Origin: Amylostereum areolatum
Taxonomy: Eukaryota; Basidiomycota; Agaricomycetes; Russulales; Stereaceae
Assembly (NCBI GenBank): GCA_012932865.1
Contig: SAXG01000020.1
Coordinates: 434,001 to 498,000 of the forward strand
Direction: 5' to 3'
DNA: 64,000 nucleotides
The notes under the pieces were generated by a model. The model made no database searches and was not told where the DNA came from. It worked only from the letters and a program-made list of their open reading frames with translations. The position numbers were made by a program, and so were the translations under genes. This document shows, piece after piece, positions 32,773-43,209 of the stretch (position 1 is the stretch's first letter; every line of letters starts with the position of its first letter).

Positions 32773-33084
32773 CTATTTTGGAAGAAGCCGTGACCAGCTG
32801 ACTGACCACCATAGACTGCAGTTCTCATATTGGGCTGCGGGAACATTACTCATCTTTGCTATGTCCCATTCTATCCATTGGCAAACTGTGTGTTTCTCAA
32901 CCGGTTTTGTCAGTAGGAAAGTATAAAGGCTGAGATTCAGAATACATAGGTGTGTAGGCACAGCATTATAAAGAATACTAGACAACTTGGTCTTACGAGC
33001 AAGTGATTCAGAGCTATATTCTCCTCCCACAAGCCCAGCAAATTCCTGTTGTACACAATTTATATTGTCCTTGTCCAGTCTCAT
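32773..33084 (-). CDS. Hypothetical frame, unrecognised
   Basis: A 103-codon minus-strand frame (MRLDKDNINCVQQEFAGLVGG...). No domain, intron or neighbour supports it. The surrounding 33085-34200 is AT-rich with only short frames, and I see no gene or repeat there. Confidence 0.12.
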   Translation of the reverse strand: MRLDKDNINCVQQEFAGLVGGEYSSESLARKTKLSSILYNAVPTHLCILNLSLYTFLLTKPVEKHTVCQWIEWDIAKMSNVPAAQYENCSLWWSVSWSRLLPK

Positions 33085-34439
33085 TGATATTCATATGCCT
33101 TTCTGCTTGTAGCCCCTATTCTAAAGCATGTGCATTGTGATGATATCGGATGAAGTGTATGAAGGTATAAGTTAGTGTTTATTACTCAGTCTCGGATGTT
33201 GATGATGTTTCTGATCACCTTCCAGGAGATCTTGTCAGAGCCTTAGTTATGGACTCCTGTAAAGAAGAGTTTCAACGAGTGAGTTTCTGATTTGAGCACA
33301 TACCTCTCAAGACTAAGCATCATTTAGAGTGAACACTCAGTAGCAGTGATGATAGATGCTGAGAATGCGGGACATGTGAGTACAAAATGTCTTATTAAGA
33401 TACACACAGGCGATACTCCAAGGATACAAATGACTCTATCTTCTCTGTAAACTTTGTGCATCAAGCATGTGAATGTGGAGAAGGAGTCAAATATTCAGGA
33501 GCATCTTGGTCAATTGATCAAAGCTGTGCAATAACTCTATCAGTACAGCACATCAGCAATAGACAGTCTTGCAGAACAGCTTGTGGGTTTGGTTGTCATT
33601 GGGTGTTGCAGTAGGAATTAGCTTACCCATGATCTTTGTTACAATATCCCTTGCCATCCTTGCTGCTTACAGGGTTGTAAGCCTTCTGTGGTCTATCCTT
33701 TTTCTTATATATTGATAGTTTGCCATAGTCAGTACCAATTGATACTCCAACAAACAACACATTCCCCGTCGGTCAGGCACTGATCCATTTACTTGGGCCA
33801 TATGTTTGCCTTATGACTTTCCCCCAACTTTCTCCTCCCATTTGTTGAACGAGGTGATTGTACCTTATACATAGCTGGGACCCTTGCAATTGTGTAGGAA
33901 TCGTGCCGTGTAATTATTTATTACAATTTCTTTGATAAGTCATAGGATCATGTAAGTATGTAAAGTGTGGAGGTTACATATTACCAGAAGACAGTCATTC
34001 TGGTGGTGGAGGTCTGCGCTTTAACACCAAGTGTCGTTGCCTTGGCTTTTTTCTTTTTTGTTCAGGCTCACAAACTATCTATTGGAATTACAATGTGTTA
34101 CACACATACTACACTGTGAGAGAACACGCTCCAACCAAAAATTCATCATCACTCTCCACCCTCAATAGCTGTTGTACGAGATCTTGCCACAACCTCTATG
34201 AACACATTTGATCTACAAGCAGACTAGAGTGTTTATTCTCCCTGACATTGCAATGAGCTTTTCCATTGCGAGGAAGAGGAAACCAGTAAGCTCACTTCGT
34301 GGAGAGTGGGCCATTGCGAGCATGGCAGTACAGATCCTCACATTTTTAGGTCTCAAGGTTAAATTTTTTGGTCTTCAAGTCTTTTGTAGGCAGAGTTCAA
34401 ATCCTTTGAATCTAGGTGTTCAAATTTTTGGAGGCAGAG

Positions 34440-34800
34440 TGCAACACTTGTACCATCTGTGTTAGGTGTGGAAGCACACAAGCACTTATACAATTTGTGC
34501 TGGGGTGTGGGAGTACATTGTTGGTGTTGGATGCAGGAGTGCGCAAGTACTCACACCATTTGTGTTATAATGTGGAAGCATGGAAGCAAGTGCTCCATAA
34601 CATTTATGTTGGGTGAGGGAGCGCGCAAGCGCTCACACCATTTGTGCTAGGATGTGGAAGCGTGCAAGCGCTCACACCATTTGTGTTGGGGTGCGGGAGC
34701 ATGCAAGTGCTCACATAAATATACTTTTAAGGGTGGGAGTGCATAAGTGCTCACACATAATTTTGTTAGAGCAGGGTATGCAAGTATCCCATGTATATTT
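34440..34800 (+). repeat. Degenerate minisatellite, unit about 40-60 bp
   Basis: Repeated GTGT-rich units built on GTGTTGGGGTGYGGGAGC, then CAAGCGCTCACACCATTT. Six to eight copies of decreasing similarity run to about 34800. Each unit contains the partly palindromic GCAAGCGCTCAC. The frames crossing it read repetitive Cys/His peptides and are judged non-coding. Confidence 0.6.
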
Positions 34801-35229
34801 TCTTTTGGGACGCAAGTGCATACACCCTCACACTACTCAGGAGTGTATACACTGTTGTACTCCCTCCTAGTGTTCATTTCTCACATTCTGGCTTCAATAT
34901 GTACTTGTATCAATGCCATGATGTTATTTCTTTGCAGAAGGGTGGTCATGTGACACATAGTGTGGAAATGACGTACTTCATGTGTAAGTAGTATGAAGTA
35001 CGAAACATGTCCCCTCAGCTCTCAGAATGTGCATGCCTAGACTTTGTGTAAGTATGAGAACATCCTTTTTTTTCTCTTTCACTCTCCCTTCTTGTGCTGC
35101 CATTACCTCCACTGCTTGCGCTAGGTGTGGTAGGGACCCTTTCAAATGCAACGGATGCTGTCACTGCGTGCAATGCACGAGCAGACCACATTCATTGTGT
35201 ATATGCGGATGGGCATAGGATGTGAGGGA

Positions 35230-35760
35230 GTGTGGACAGCGTAGGGGAGGGGGGGGGTGAGGACAGCACGTGTGGGGTTGGCGTTAAGGGCACGCGCACA
35301 CGGGTGTTGAGAGTGCGGGCGTGAGTGTAGAGGATGTGCGGGCTTGGGTGGGTTGAGCATGTGTAGGCGAAGTTGTCGCAAACATGGGGGCACAAGCAGG
35401 GTGTGGACGGGCGTGGGCATTGAAGATGTGCAGGTGTAGGCATGTTCAGGGCATGCAGTTGTTGCAGGGGTGCAGGCGCAGGTACAAGCGTGGAGGACAT
35501 GCAGGGTTGGATGGCGTGAGTGAGGAGGGCACCAGTGTTATATGCGCGGGCACGTCGAGGGGGAGTGTGTATGTTGCACTTAGCATGTACACGTTGCGGG
35601 CAAAGGCACACGGATGTCGGGAATGTGGGCATGAGTATTGAGGGCGCAAGGGCATGGGCTTTGATAGCACGGATGCATTAAGGGCACAAGAGTGGGGGCA
35701 TGTTGATATCAGGGTGGCACCTATATTAAGGGTGCAGGTGGGCACGTGCATGGGTGCGGC
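35230..35760 (+). repeat. G-rich strand-biased cryptic repeat
   Basis: The plus strand is dominated by G and T with recurring GTGCGGGC, GGGCATG and GTGTGGG words and little C. No fixed period. Long open frames on the opposite strand are a by-product of the bias. Confidence 0.45.
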
Positions 35761-36562
35761 TCACGCACTGGTTCTCCAAATGGTGTTTCAGGACACGTGG
35801 GACTCCGGGAGCGGTGTGATGGCATGAGCGGCAGTGGCAGCAGCGGCGATGACAGCAGTTCGGATGTGTGGTTGAACATGTTATGCGAGGACCGAGGGGA
35901 GAGGGGGAGGAAGAGGGGAAAGGAGTGGAGAGGGAGAGGGGATGGGGAATGCACCTCGAGTGTGGCTCGTGTGCTGGCTCTCCAAAAGGCGTTGTCAGAC
36001 ACAGGAAGATGGCGTGGAGGGAAACATCACCAACATTGGTGGCGGGGCAGTGGAGTGGACACAGTGAGGATGAGCAGGGGCAGGATAACAGGGAGCAAGA
36101 AGGGTGATGGTGATGGTTCATCCTTGAGGATGGCAAGATCAATGCGAGTTCCTCTTTGGGAGCGCAGCTCAGAACTTGCCGAAATGCGGGCTGAGTGGAA
36201 AATGCCAAGACATGCTCCCAGAGAGGAAGTTGTGTCTTCCTCCCTCATTATCAACCGCCACCACCTCTTCTTTCCCTTCCCTGTTCATCTTCCCGCCCCC
36301 CCTTGTCAATGCATCTAATGGCGCTCAGCAACATCCACCTTTACTATTGTCCCGGGTCTAAACACGTAGTTTGGGGTTCCTAGCACACGACGTGCATCTC
36401 TAGTACATCTCTACTTCTCTCTTACCTCTTCTCCACTCCTCCTCACCCATTGCTGCCATCCGCTCTCACCCTTCGCTACTCCTTGCCCCTTGCTCCTTGC
36501 TACCACCCACCTTTGCCCTCACCGCCACCCACCGATCACCATCATCTGCGGGCAAGGATGTG
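35761..36562. other. Non-coding or unrecognised stretch
   Basis: Contains a purine-rich plus-strand block (about 35880-35950) and a pyrimidine-rich block (about 36235-36540, CTCC/CACC-rich). A near-repeat, GGCTC(A/G)(C/T)GCACTGGTTCTCCAAA at 35757 and a similar GTGTGCTGGCTCTCCAAA at 35968, occurs twice. No gene supported. Confidence 0.3.
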
Positions 36563-36620
36563 TGGTATGACATTTTTTGGAGACAGTTTCTGAAAACTGT
36601 CTCTGAAAAACATCATACCA
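36563..36620. repeat. Strong hairpin (about 26-bp arms, short loop)
   Basis: TGGTATGA...GGAGACAGTTT is followed within a few bases by AAACTGTCTC...TCATACCA. The arms are near perfect with a few mismatches. Could be a small hairpin RNA, a transcription end, or the remains of a palindromic MITE; sequence alone does not decide. Confidence 0.5.
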
Positions 36621-36639
36621 TATGCATACCTACCCTCAA

Positions 36640-37330
36640 CTCTGCGCCCAATGTATACACCCGACCACCTGCCCATAATGCACACACACCTGCCTGCAAT
36701 GCGCCCCTACCTGCCCACAATGTGCCCTTGCCCGCCTGCAATGCAATCCTGCACGCCTGCAACATACGTCCTCCGCCAGCCTACCCATAATGCATGCACA
36801 CAATGCATGCACTGCATGCACTGCCACACCCGCAATACCCATGCACACATGCACCGCGCTTGCACTCCTGCACGCCCTGCACCCAAACATCTGCAATGTG
36901 CATGCCAGCACTCAACACATTTGCCCACCCACCTGCCCACCTGCCACACTCGTCCACATGCCTGCCCACATGCCCACCCGCCTGCCATGCCCTCATGCAA
37001 TGAACCTACCCGCACACCCGTACTCGATGTGCCTATCCACCATATGTATGCCCACCCGCAAGCAACACACACCTGCAAGCAATGCATGCCCACAATATCT
37101 GCACGCCCAACCACCTGCCTACATGTGACATGCGTTAACACCATGCTCACCTGCAACGCCTGCCTACAACCCCTACCCACAATGCCCAGCTGTCCGTCTG
37201 CCCGCCTACAATGCACCCACCCACAACGCAGGCCCACAAGCATCTGCACCTGCAACATGCCCGCTCGCCTGCACTCGACCCACACTGTGTGCCCCCCTCG
37301 TGCTTGATGTGCAACCTCCACACTCAATGC
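36640..37330 (+). repeat. C-rich strand-biased cryptic repeat
   Basis: Recurring CCTGCCYRCAATGC-like words (for example CCCACAATGTGCCC and CCTGCAATGC) over about 690 bp; the plus strand is G-poor. Frames of 212-218 codons on both strands read Cys/His/Met/Pro repeats and are not believed to be genes. Confidence 0.5.
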
Positions 37331-37867
37331 ACCCCTTGGCTTCACGCCTAGCCAGCATTACTCACGTGTCATACAAGTATGTGGGCTGGGCGTGTATACA
37401 CCGTGAGAGGGGTTAAACACCTGTGAGGAGGTGGGAGCGGGTGGGAGTAGATGCATAGAACAAAATTTGGCAGTTTCTGGTTTGAGGTGACTATTGACAC
37501 GAGTGAGATTGACGTACTTTGCAAAAAAAACAGACCGAGAGTGTAGTGTAGAAGAGTAGAAGAATAAAAATATTGCTGTCTATTCAAACCTTTGTATTGA
37601 GATTGTATGAGATGTAGACAGAAGAAACTGGAATGGTTGCAAGACCTATCATCAATAGTTGTACAGAAAATTGTAGGGAGCCTTCACAGAAAATGTATTG
37701 GAAGTTGTATGGAAGTGTATATGTGAATAGAAAACAGATTGTATCATATTAACCCTAACCTTAACCATCTGAGTGTCACAAATTGTCGCGCCTCTCCCAA
37801 AAAAGATGACATAATAAATGTTCCTAATTGTACAAAACTGTAACATATCTGAGAATCACAACAGCCC

Positions 37868-39110
37868 TCAATAGTCAGTGGGCATCTGAAGTGACCTCCC
37901 ACTAGGTAGGGGGCTTTGGCCCGACACCGCTGCCTTTGTGCGAAGCCGTGATAGCCGTGGGTCCCCTGATACCCCCTTATTCGCAGTCTCCGAATTATTG
38001 ATTACATTCTCTATCTGATCAGAAATAATGTCAATATCCATGCCAACCAAGTCAGTGTGACCAGTGAATGATAACACAGGATGCTGTTGTGACACTAGTT
38101 CAATATAGCATCCTGTCAGGCTCACCCATGCCCACCAGAGTACTTAAGGTAAATTCAGTACATCATCCCCTTCGCCAGTCCTCAATCAATGTGCATGAAG
38201 TTTGTCTGCAATCTTGGCTATAGTATGGAGGTGAAGTGGATGTACATTGTCACACGCAATTTTAGTTGCATTGGAAAGATTAGTCACCTGTGATCACCAA
38301 CACATTAGTCGGTGGCTCAGAACCTATTGCAACATCAGTGTCCAACCTGGTGCGGAGCAGCTGCAGGGATTAGAACCATGTCACCTACATGCTGAAAGAT
38401 TGTGGATACCCAGATGCCAGCAGCTTGAAGTTTGTCAACTATCATTGGAGAGAGGTAGAAATCTTGAGAGTGGATGACATCAAACTGTCCAGTATACCGC
38501 TTCTGCAACAAGGCAATATTTCGGAGGCGATCTGCATCCTCAGGATGAACAATATCCTACCTCGCTTTACCCAGGCTACCGTCTCTGCACGATTCAGAAT
38601 AAACCATGATATTCCATGCACAGCATCAGTCAGTATGCAGATATGTCACTACGTGTTGAGCACCCTCCTTGATGGCCAAAGCTGAATATGTTTTTGGGCC
38701 TACGAAATCTACTCAATCTAGAATTACAATATACCATTGAGGTGACGTACCTATGTCTGATGTCAGAGTGTTCAAGGCAAAAAAAGTGATTATATTGAAG
38801 GGTGCATCAGGCTGTAGCCAATGCCCCAGGACTACTGCAGATACTAGAATTTTATATCGCTCCAGAAGCTCCTTTTTGAATGATGTTGTTGGTGACCAGT
38901 CCTGATATATTGTGTGAGTCTTACTTCTTCTGAGCAATGCTGCTTACCTTGAGTTTCAAGTCAATATGATTTGGATCGGGTGTAATTGCTGAAGAGTTCA
39001 AAGGAATGCTCGACGGTGGATGCTTTCTTCCAGATTTCATTCATCTTTGTGGGTGTGCAGAAGGGTTCTGAATATGGTGCTAACCGGGATAAGGTTGGAT
39101 AGGAGGTATA
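37868..39110 (-). pseudogene. JmjC-domain gene (KDM3-like), decayed
   Basis: Minus-strand exons give the core of a JmjC dioxygenase: DWSPTTSFKKELLERY (about 38900); after an intron (GTACGT...TTCGTAG), GPKTYSALAIKEGAQHVVTY followed by LHTD, where HxD (38637-38629) are iron ligands; then NIMVYSE, DIVHPEDADRLR, FDVIHSQDFYL and GDMVLIPAAAPHQ. The last contains the third ligand His (38352-38350). Intron 38346-38288 follows, then VTNLSNATKIACDNVHP and, near 38130, DDVLNL...LWWAW. TGA after HTD and TAG before DIVHP break the frame. The 5' end is cut at 39111 by a TRIM LTR. JmjC proteins demethylate histones; activity here is lost. Confidence 0.7.
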
Positions 39111-39302
39111 TGTTGAAATAAGGCTAAGCTCTGGCCTGTTGCACACAATCAGAGCACAGTGATATCCTCCATATCACTATTAGGACAGGTAGCTCAGTTA
39201 GTTAGAGCACCATTCTAGAATACGGGAGGTCCTAGGTTCAATCCCTGGCCAGTCGACTTTGTGTTTCACTTTATGACTGAAGGTCCCTCTGTGTTTTCAA
39301 CA
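39111..39302 (+). repeat. TRIM LTR (solo or truncated) with tRNA-like core
   Basis: TGTTGAAATAAGG...GTGTTTTCAACA with a diverged tRNA-like sequence at 39183-39256. Slightly shorter (192 bp) than the 209-bp LTRs at 40132 and 40579. No target duplication: it abuts a truncated LTR D. Confidence 0.75.
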
Positions 39303-39686
39303 CAACTAGCTAGGGACGCTCAGAACTGACACAAACAGTGGATTGCTGCAGCACAGAATGAGCGACTGAGAAACAAGACAGAAACAAGCAAAGGGCATAC
39401 CTGCAGGATAGAATGAGCGACTGAGGAGGAGCAGACGCAGTGTGGCTGCAGGTAGAGGCCACGGAGCGTGGGAGGAAACTCGGAATAAGCCGAGAATCGC
39501 CCTAAAGCGGTAACTAACTCGAAACTGAAGCTAGGGAAGCTAGCTCAGGCTGAACTACAGTAAGTACAGTACAATAGCGAACAGTGGGTGAAGTGGAGAG
39601 GGCATGTGAGGGTATAGACGCAGAATGAGACAATGAGAGGGTGAATGGAGTGGAATAGAAGCGAATAGAAATGAATATCTTCAACA
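39303..39686 (-). repeat. LTR family D, truncated at its U5 end
   Basis: Begins CAACTAGCTAGGG, which is internal to the family-D LTR, and ends ATCTTCAACA. Diverged from 51045-51495. The sequence to its right (39687 onwards) does not match the copia interior at 51496, apart from a short purine/pyrimidine tract. Confidence 0.7.
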
Positions 39687-40020
39687 GCTCCCCCCAGCGT
39701 GCCACCACCACTACCTCCCTTGAACCCAATGCAAGATGTGGGCCTGCCACCAAGCAAGGCAAGATGTCCGAGAATGCCATGCCTGGCTCATTGAAGCACA
39801 CCCGGTAATTGTCTTCCTTCTGGACCTTCCTGCTCTGGACTATTCTGTCTGCTTTCGGTTGTCCTGCTTGCTTTCGGTCAGTACTCTCGGATTGTCCCTT
39901 GTCATCACCCCAGTCTCTCTGTATATGGACTTGTATGATGTCTGCACACTGAGCGACTTCCACCTGTCTCCTATCACTATTCTCTCCTCTGATTATTTCT
40001 CTATACAATCAACAACTATC
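39687..40020 (+). other. Unassigned; probable upstream region of gene Y
   Basis: About 330 bp, C/T-rich on the plus strand towards 40020, ending TCAACAACTATC before an ATG. No coding frame supported. It may be the promoter and 5' UTR of the gene starting at 40021. Confidence 0.3.
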
Positions 40021-40131
40021 ATGCCTACAAACACGAAGAAGGACTCCAAGAAAATATACGAAGAAGGACTCCAAGAAAATATCAGCAAAGGCACAGGAGA
40101 AAGTTAGGAGAAGCAAACACAAACAAGATGA
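40021..40131 (+). pseudogene. Gene Y, first exon fragment (basic N-terminus)
   Basis: ATG at 40021 gives MPTNTKKDSKK. A 25-bp tandem duplication (40033-40057 and 40058-40082) shifts the frame. With one copy the frame continues ISAKAQEKVRRSKHKQDD and runs through the TRIM target site GATGA into 40793-40813 (AGLRIE). After the Tc1 element it continues at 48469. Lys-rich, unrecognised. Three separate events (duplication, TRIM, Tc1) broke it. Confidence 0.5.
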
Positions 40132-40177
40132 TGTTGAAAACACAGAGGGACCTTCAGTCATAAAGTGAAACACAAAG

Positions 40178-40251
40178 TGGACTGGCCGGGGATTGAACCC
40201 AGGACCTCCCATATTCTAGAAGGGTGCTCTAACCAACTGAGCTACCTGTCC
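40178..40251 (-). other. tRNA-like sequence in reversed TRIM LTR
   Basis: 74 nt, identical in design to 40668-40741 but on the minus strand. Cloverleaf with A-box and B-box; anticodon position reads AGA. Considered part of the LTR, not a cellular tRNA gene. Confidence 0.6.
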
Positions 40252-40667
40252 GATAGTGGGAACAGGTTGGTAGTTGATATAGAGGATATCACCGAGCTCT
40301 GATTGTGTGCAACAGGCCAGGGCTTAGCCTTATTTCAACACACCCCCGTAAGACCAGGCCTGATGTGATCTTAGGCACTCGCCACTTGTGCCCAACAGTA
40401 ATCATGAAGGCGGGTGCTGCTACCATGTTGAAAACACAGAGGGACCTTCAGTCATAAAGTGAAACACAAAGTGGACTGGCCGGGAATTGAACATGGTAGC
40501 AGCACCCGCCTTCATGATTACTGTTGGGCACAAGTGGCGAGTGCCTAAGATCACATCAGGCCTGGTCTTACGGGGGTGTGTTGAAATAAGGCTAAGCCCT
40601 GGCCTGTTGCACACAATCAGAGCTCGGTGATATCCTCTATATCAACTACCAACCTGTTCCCACTATC

Positions 40668-40741
40668 GGACAGGTAGCTCAGTTGGTTAGAGCACCCTTC
40701 TAGAATATGGGAGGTCCTGGGTTCAATCCCCGGCCAGTCCA
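40668..40741 (+). other. tRNA-like sequence in forward TRIM LTR
   Basis: 74 nt fold as a class I tRNA: acceptor GGACAGG with CCAGTCC (one mismatch), D-arm GCTC/GAGC, anticodon stem CCCTT/ATGGG (one mismatch) with loop CTAGAAT, T-arm CTGGG TTCAATC CCCGG, discriminator A. The anticodon position is AGA (Ser), yet there is no long variable arm, so a functional tRNA-Ser is unlikely. The A-box (TAGCTCAGTTGG) and B-box (GGTTCAATCCC) are intact. The first T4 run downstream is at the LTR end (TTTTCAACA). Confidence 0.65.
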
Positions 40742-41100
40742 CTTTGTGTTTCACTTTATGACTGAAGGTCCCTCTGTATTTTCAACAGATGATGCTGGGC
40801 TCAGGATCGAGTGTACTCGCACGTGAGAAAAGTTTGTGAACGGTCACGTGAGAAAGTGCGAACCAGAGCTGCGCGTTGCCAGCGAGCACTTTGTCGACCT
40901 CCCAGAGATATATGGCTCCCCATGCTGAGTTTTCACCTGTATACCCAAGGCCGTATATATCAGCTCTACCTCGACAAACATTCCTATCGCCAATAGCCTC
41001 CGCCCTCCACATATCTATCAATGGTGCTTGGAAGACTGTCCAGCGGTAACTTCAACACGGCACCCATCATGATCTTCCCCGAAGTGGCCATCCAAAGGCT

Positions 41101-41967
41101 GTGACTGCTCATGGTGTCCGTCAAATCATTTGGCATCTCGTCAATCATTGCTTCGAGTCCTACCGCCAGGTTGCAAATCGCCTGGGCTGGTGCAAGCTCT
41201 CACAAGTTCAAGCAGTTGCACGAGGCATGGGCTATCACCGCCATGTTGCTCGGTATAAGCCCTTCATCTTGAAGGCCACTGCACAGAAATGAATTCTATG
41301 AGCACATGAGAATGCTGGGAGGGATTGGGGCTCGGTTATTTGGACAGATGAGGCAAAGTTGGAACTGGGAGAAAAGTTAGGGACAGAAGTGGGTGACGAG
41401 GAGACCTGGTGAGCAAGATTTGATGGACTGTGTCGCCCCAACCTTTCGAAGTGGCCGGAAATCGATCATGGTGTGGGGGGCTATTGTCGATGGTGTCAAG
41501 GGTCCACTTGTGAGGCTGGATTTATTTTTGGTGATGGTTGGGAAGAATGGTCGAGGAGGGCTTGGGGCGAACAGAATATGTTAACCAGGTCATGAAAGGC
41601 CCGTTAAAGGCTTTTCATGATCATGTAACACATCTCAAGGGTCGTTGTATTGCTGTGGTTGAAGATGGTGCCCCTGCGCATGCGAGCCAGGCAGCCAGCC
41701 AAGCATGCACATCGGGAGCTTGGAATCCAACAGCTCAAGGTTTCAATAGGGTTTAAGTCAGGGGATGATGGTGGGTGGCTGTGGTACCGTCTCAATGTGG
41801 GTATTGCAAACACCCTTGGCTTCTTTAACTCCATTGAGAACCTTTGGGTTGCTGCTCAGAAGATGTGGGATGGGATTTCGGTGGATGATATCCAGAAGCA
41901 TACTGGAAAGATGGAGGATCGTGTTCGGGCTGTGCGCAAGGCAAAGGGCTATCATACATGGTTCTGA
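41101..41967 (+). pseudogene. Tc1/mariner transposase, inactive
   Basis: HTH-type N-terminal region (HGVRQIIWHLVNHCFESYRQ). Two in-frame TGA codons (41290-41292, 41299-41301), probably from CGA. First catalytic Asp in WTDEAKLELGE (about 41345), then IMVWGAI, then second Asp in VVEDGAPAHAS (about 41660). The third motif HPPSSPDLNPIE lies reversed within an 85-bp inversion (41748-41832); after it the frame resumes ENLWVAAQKMWDG. Small frame changes occur elsewhere. The family is DDE/D; the third catalytic residue is in the inverted or junction part. Confidence 0.85.
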
Positions 41968-42043
41968 TGTGTAGTATATATACAATAGAGGCTTCACTAT
42001 CACATAGTGGTGTCATTTGTGATTTTACCGAGTGTGGACATTG

Positions 42044-42494
42044 TGTTGAAGATATTCATTTATGTCTGATTTCTACGCCTTTATTCCGTTCTATCTCCGT
42101 TCTATTCGCTTCTATTCCGCTCCATTCACCCTATTATCGTCTCATTCCGCGTCTATACCCTCACATGCCCTCTCCACTTCACCCACTGTTCGCTATTGTA
42201 CTGTACTTACTGTAGTTCAGCCTGAGCTAGCTTCCCTAGCTTCAGTTTCGAGTTAGTTACCGCTTTAGGGCGATTCTCGGCTTATTCCGAGTTTCCTCCC
42301 ACGCTCCATGGCCTCTACCTGCAGCCACACGCGTCTGCTCCTCCTCAGTCGCTCATTCTGTGCTGCAGGTATGCCCTTTGCTCGTTTCTGTCTTGTTTCT
42401 CAGTCGCTCATTCTGTGCTGCAGCAATCCACTGTTTGTGTCAGTTCTGAGCGTCCCTAGCTAGTTGGCTAGCCCCTTCAACTGCGACTTCAACA
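42044..42494 (+). repeat. 5' LTR of copia 1 (family D)
   Basis: 451 bp, TGTTGAAGATATTC...GACTTCAACA. Followed directly by GGTTATGGGCCCTGCG, complementary to the anticodon-arm region of initiator tRNA-Met. A half-tRNA primer of this kind is known from Drosophila copia. Confidence 0.9.
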
Positions 42495-43209
42495 GGTTAT
42501 GGGCCCTGCGCTCTAGCCAACATCCATCGCTTTTATCTCGCCTCACAGCACCCCCCTCGCCTCGTCCTTCTACACACCTCTCCTACCATCCCTAGAGGCC
42601 CCAGCCCTCGAGTTTCAAGTCGAACGAACCCATCCGTCGCCTCCCAACGCCATCCCCATCCTCCAGGGCGCGCATTTCGCAACATCAAGCGCGCACGCAA
42701 CGCCCCTTCATCCGTTTGCCTCGCCCTTGCATATTCCGCATCTACTACTCCCTATCCAACTTCGTGCCAAGCCCCAAGGCCGTCGCTTTTGTCGCTGCGC
42801 GTCCACAGCCTGCTGACGCTTCCTCCTCCTCCTCCCACAAACATCAAAGGCGTCCCTCAGCGCCCCTTCAACCGTTTGCTACCCTCGCTTCGCGTCAGCC
42901 CTCCCTACCACCGTACCTACGCCCTCGCCAAACGCGGTAGCCGTCGCTGAAGCCGTTCGCCCTCAGGAGCTCGTTGTTTGCAGGAGGCTGTTTCGAGAAA
43001 TTTTCACCTTGGGATCGGACGAGTGTAGCTTCCCATCGCGTTGTGCTATCGGTACGCGCTCTTCAGGCCTCCATCTAGACCATCCACCCTCCCCATCGCC
43101 GTCGTACCCGCCCCCATCGCCCTATCCCATTCGCCCTCGGCGCCCCCTCGAACCTCTGCTCGTCCAAATCGTCGCTTTTTGCGTATATCCTCTCCAATTC
43201 CTCACTTAT

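Larger units (their letters stand above)
40132..40787. mobile_element. Palindromic TRIM insertion with two tRNA-bearing LTRs
   Basis: Order: LTR reversed (40132-40340), interior reversed (40341-40425), 68 bp of a reversed LTR (40426-40493), interior forward (40494-40578), LTR forward (40579-40787). The arms of about 294 bp are near-perfect inverted copies. The whole block has target duplication GATGA (40127-40131 and 40788-40792), and the gene-Y frame is restored across it. Both outer ends are the LTR 3' end. Interior forward starts TGGTAGCAGCACCC (primer site complementary to the 3' end of initiator tRNA-Met) and ends ACGGGGGTG (purine tract). Confidence 0.85.

Noticed and set aside
34440..34800. 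CRISPR array
   Set aside because: Units are degenerate and contiguous without spacers, and the genome is eukaryotic.
36651..37345. Open frames of 218 (plus) and 212 (minus) codons
   Set aside because: Both read simple Cys/His/Met/Pro repeats caused by the C-rich cryptic repeat; no splice sites or domains.
40668..40741. A functional tRNA-Ser(AGA) gene
   Set aside because: The anticodon position reads AGA but the fold is class I without the long variable arm needed for tRNA-Ser. Two stem mismatches occur, and every copy lies inside the same 209-bp repeat.
41748..41832. Invertible genetic switch (phase variation)
   Set aside because: Only 5-bp inverted repeats at the edges, no recombinase nearby, and the same orientation in both copies. 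Kept only as a micro-inversion.
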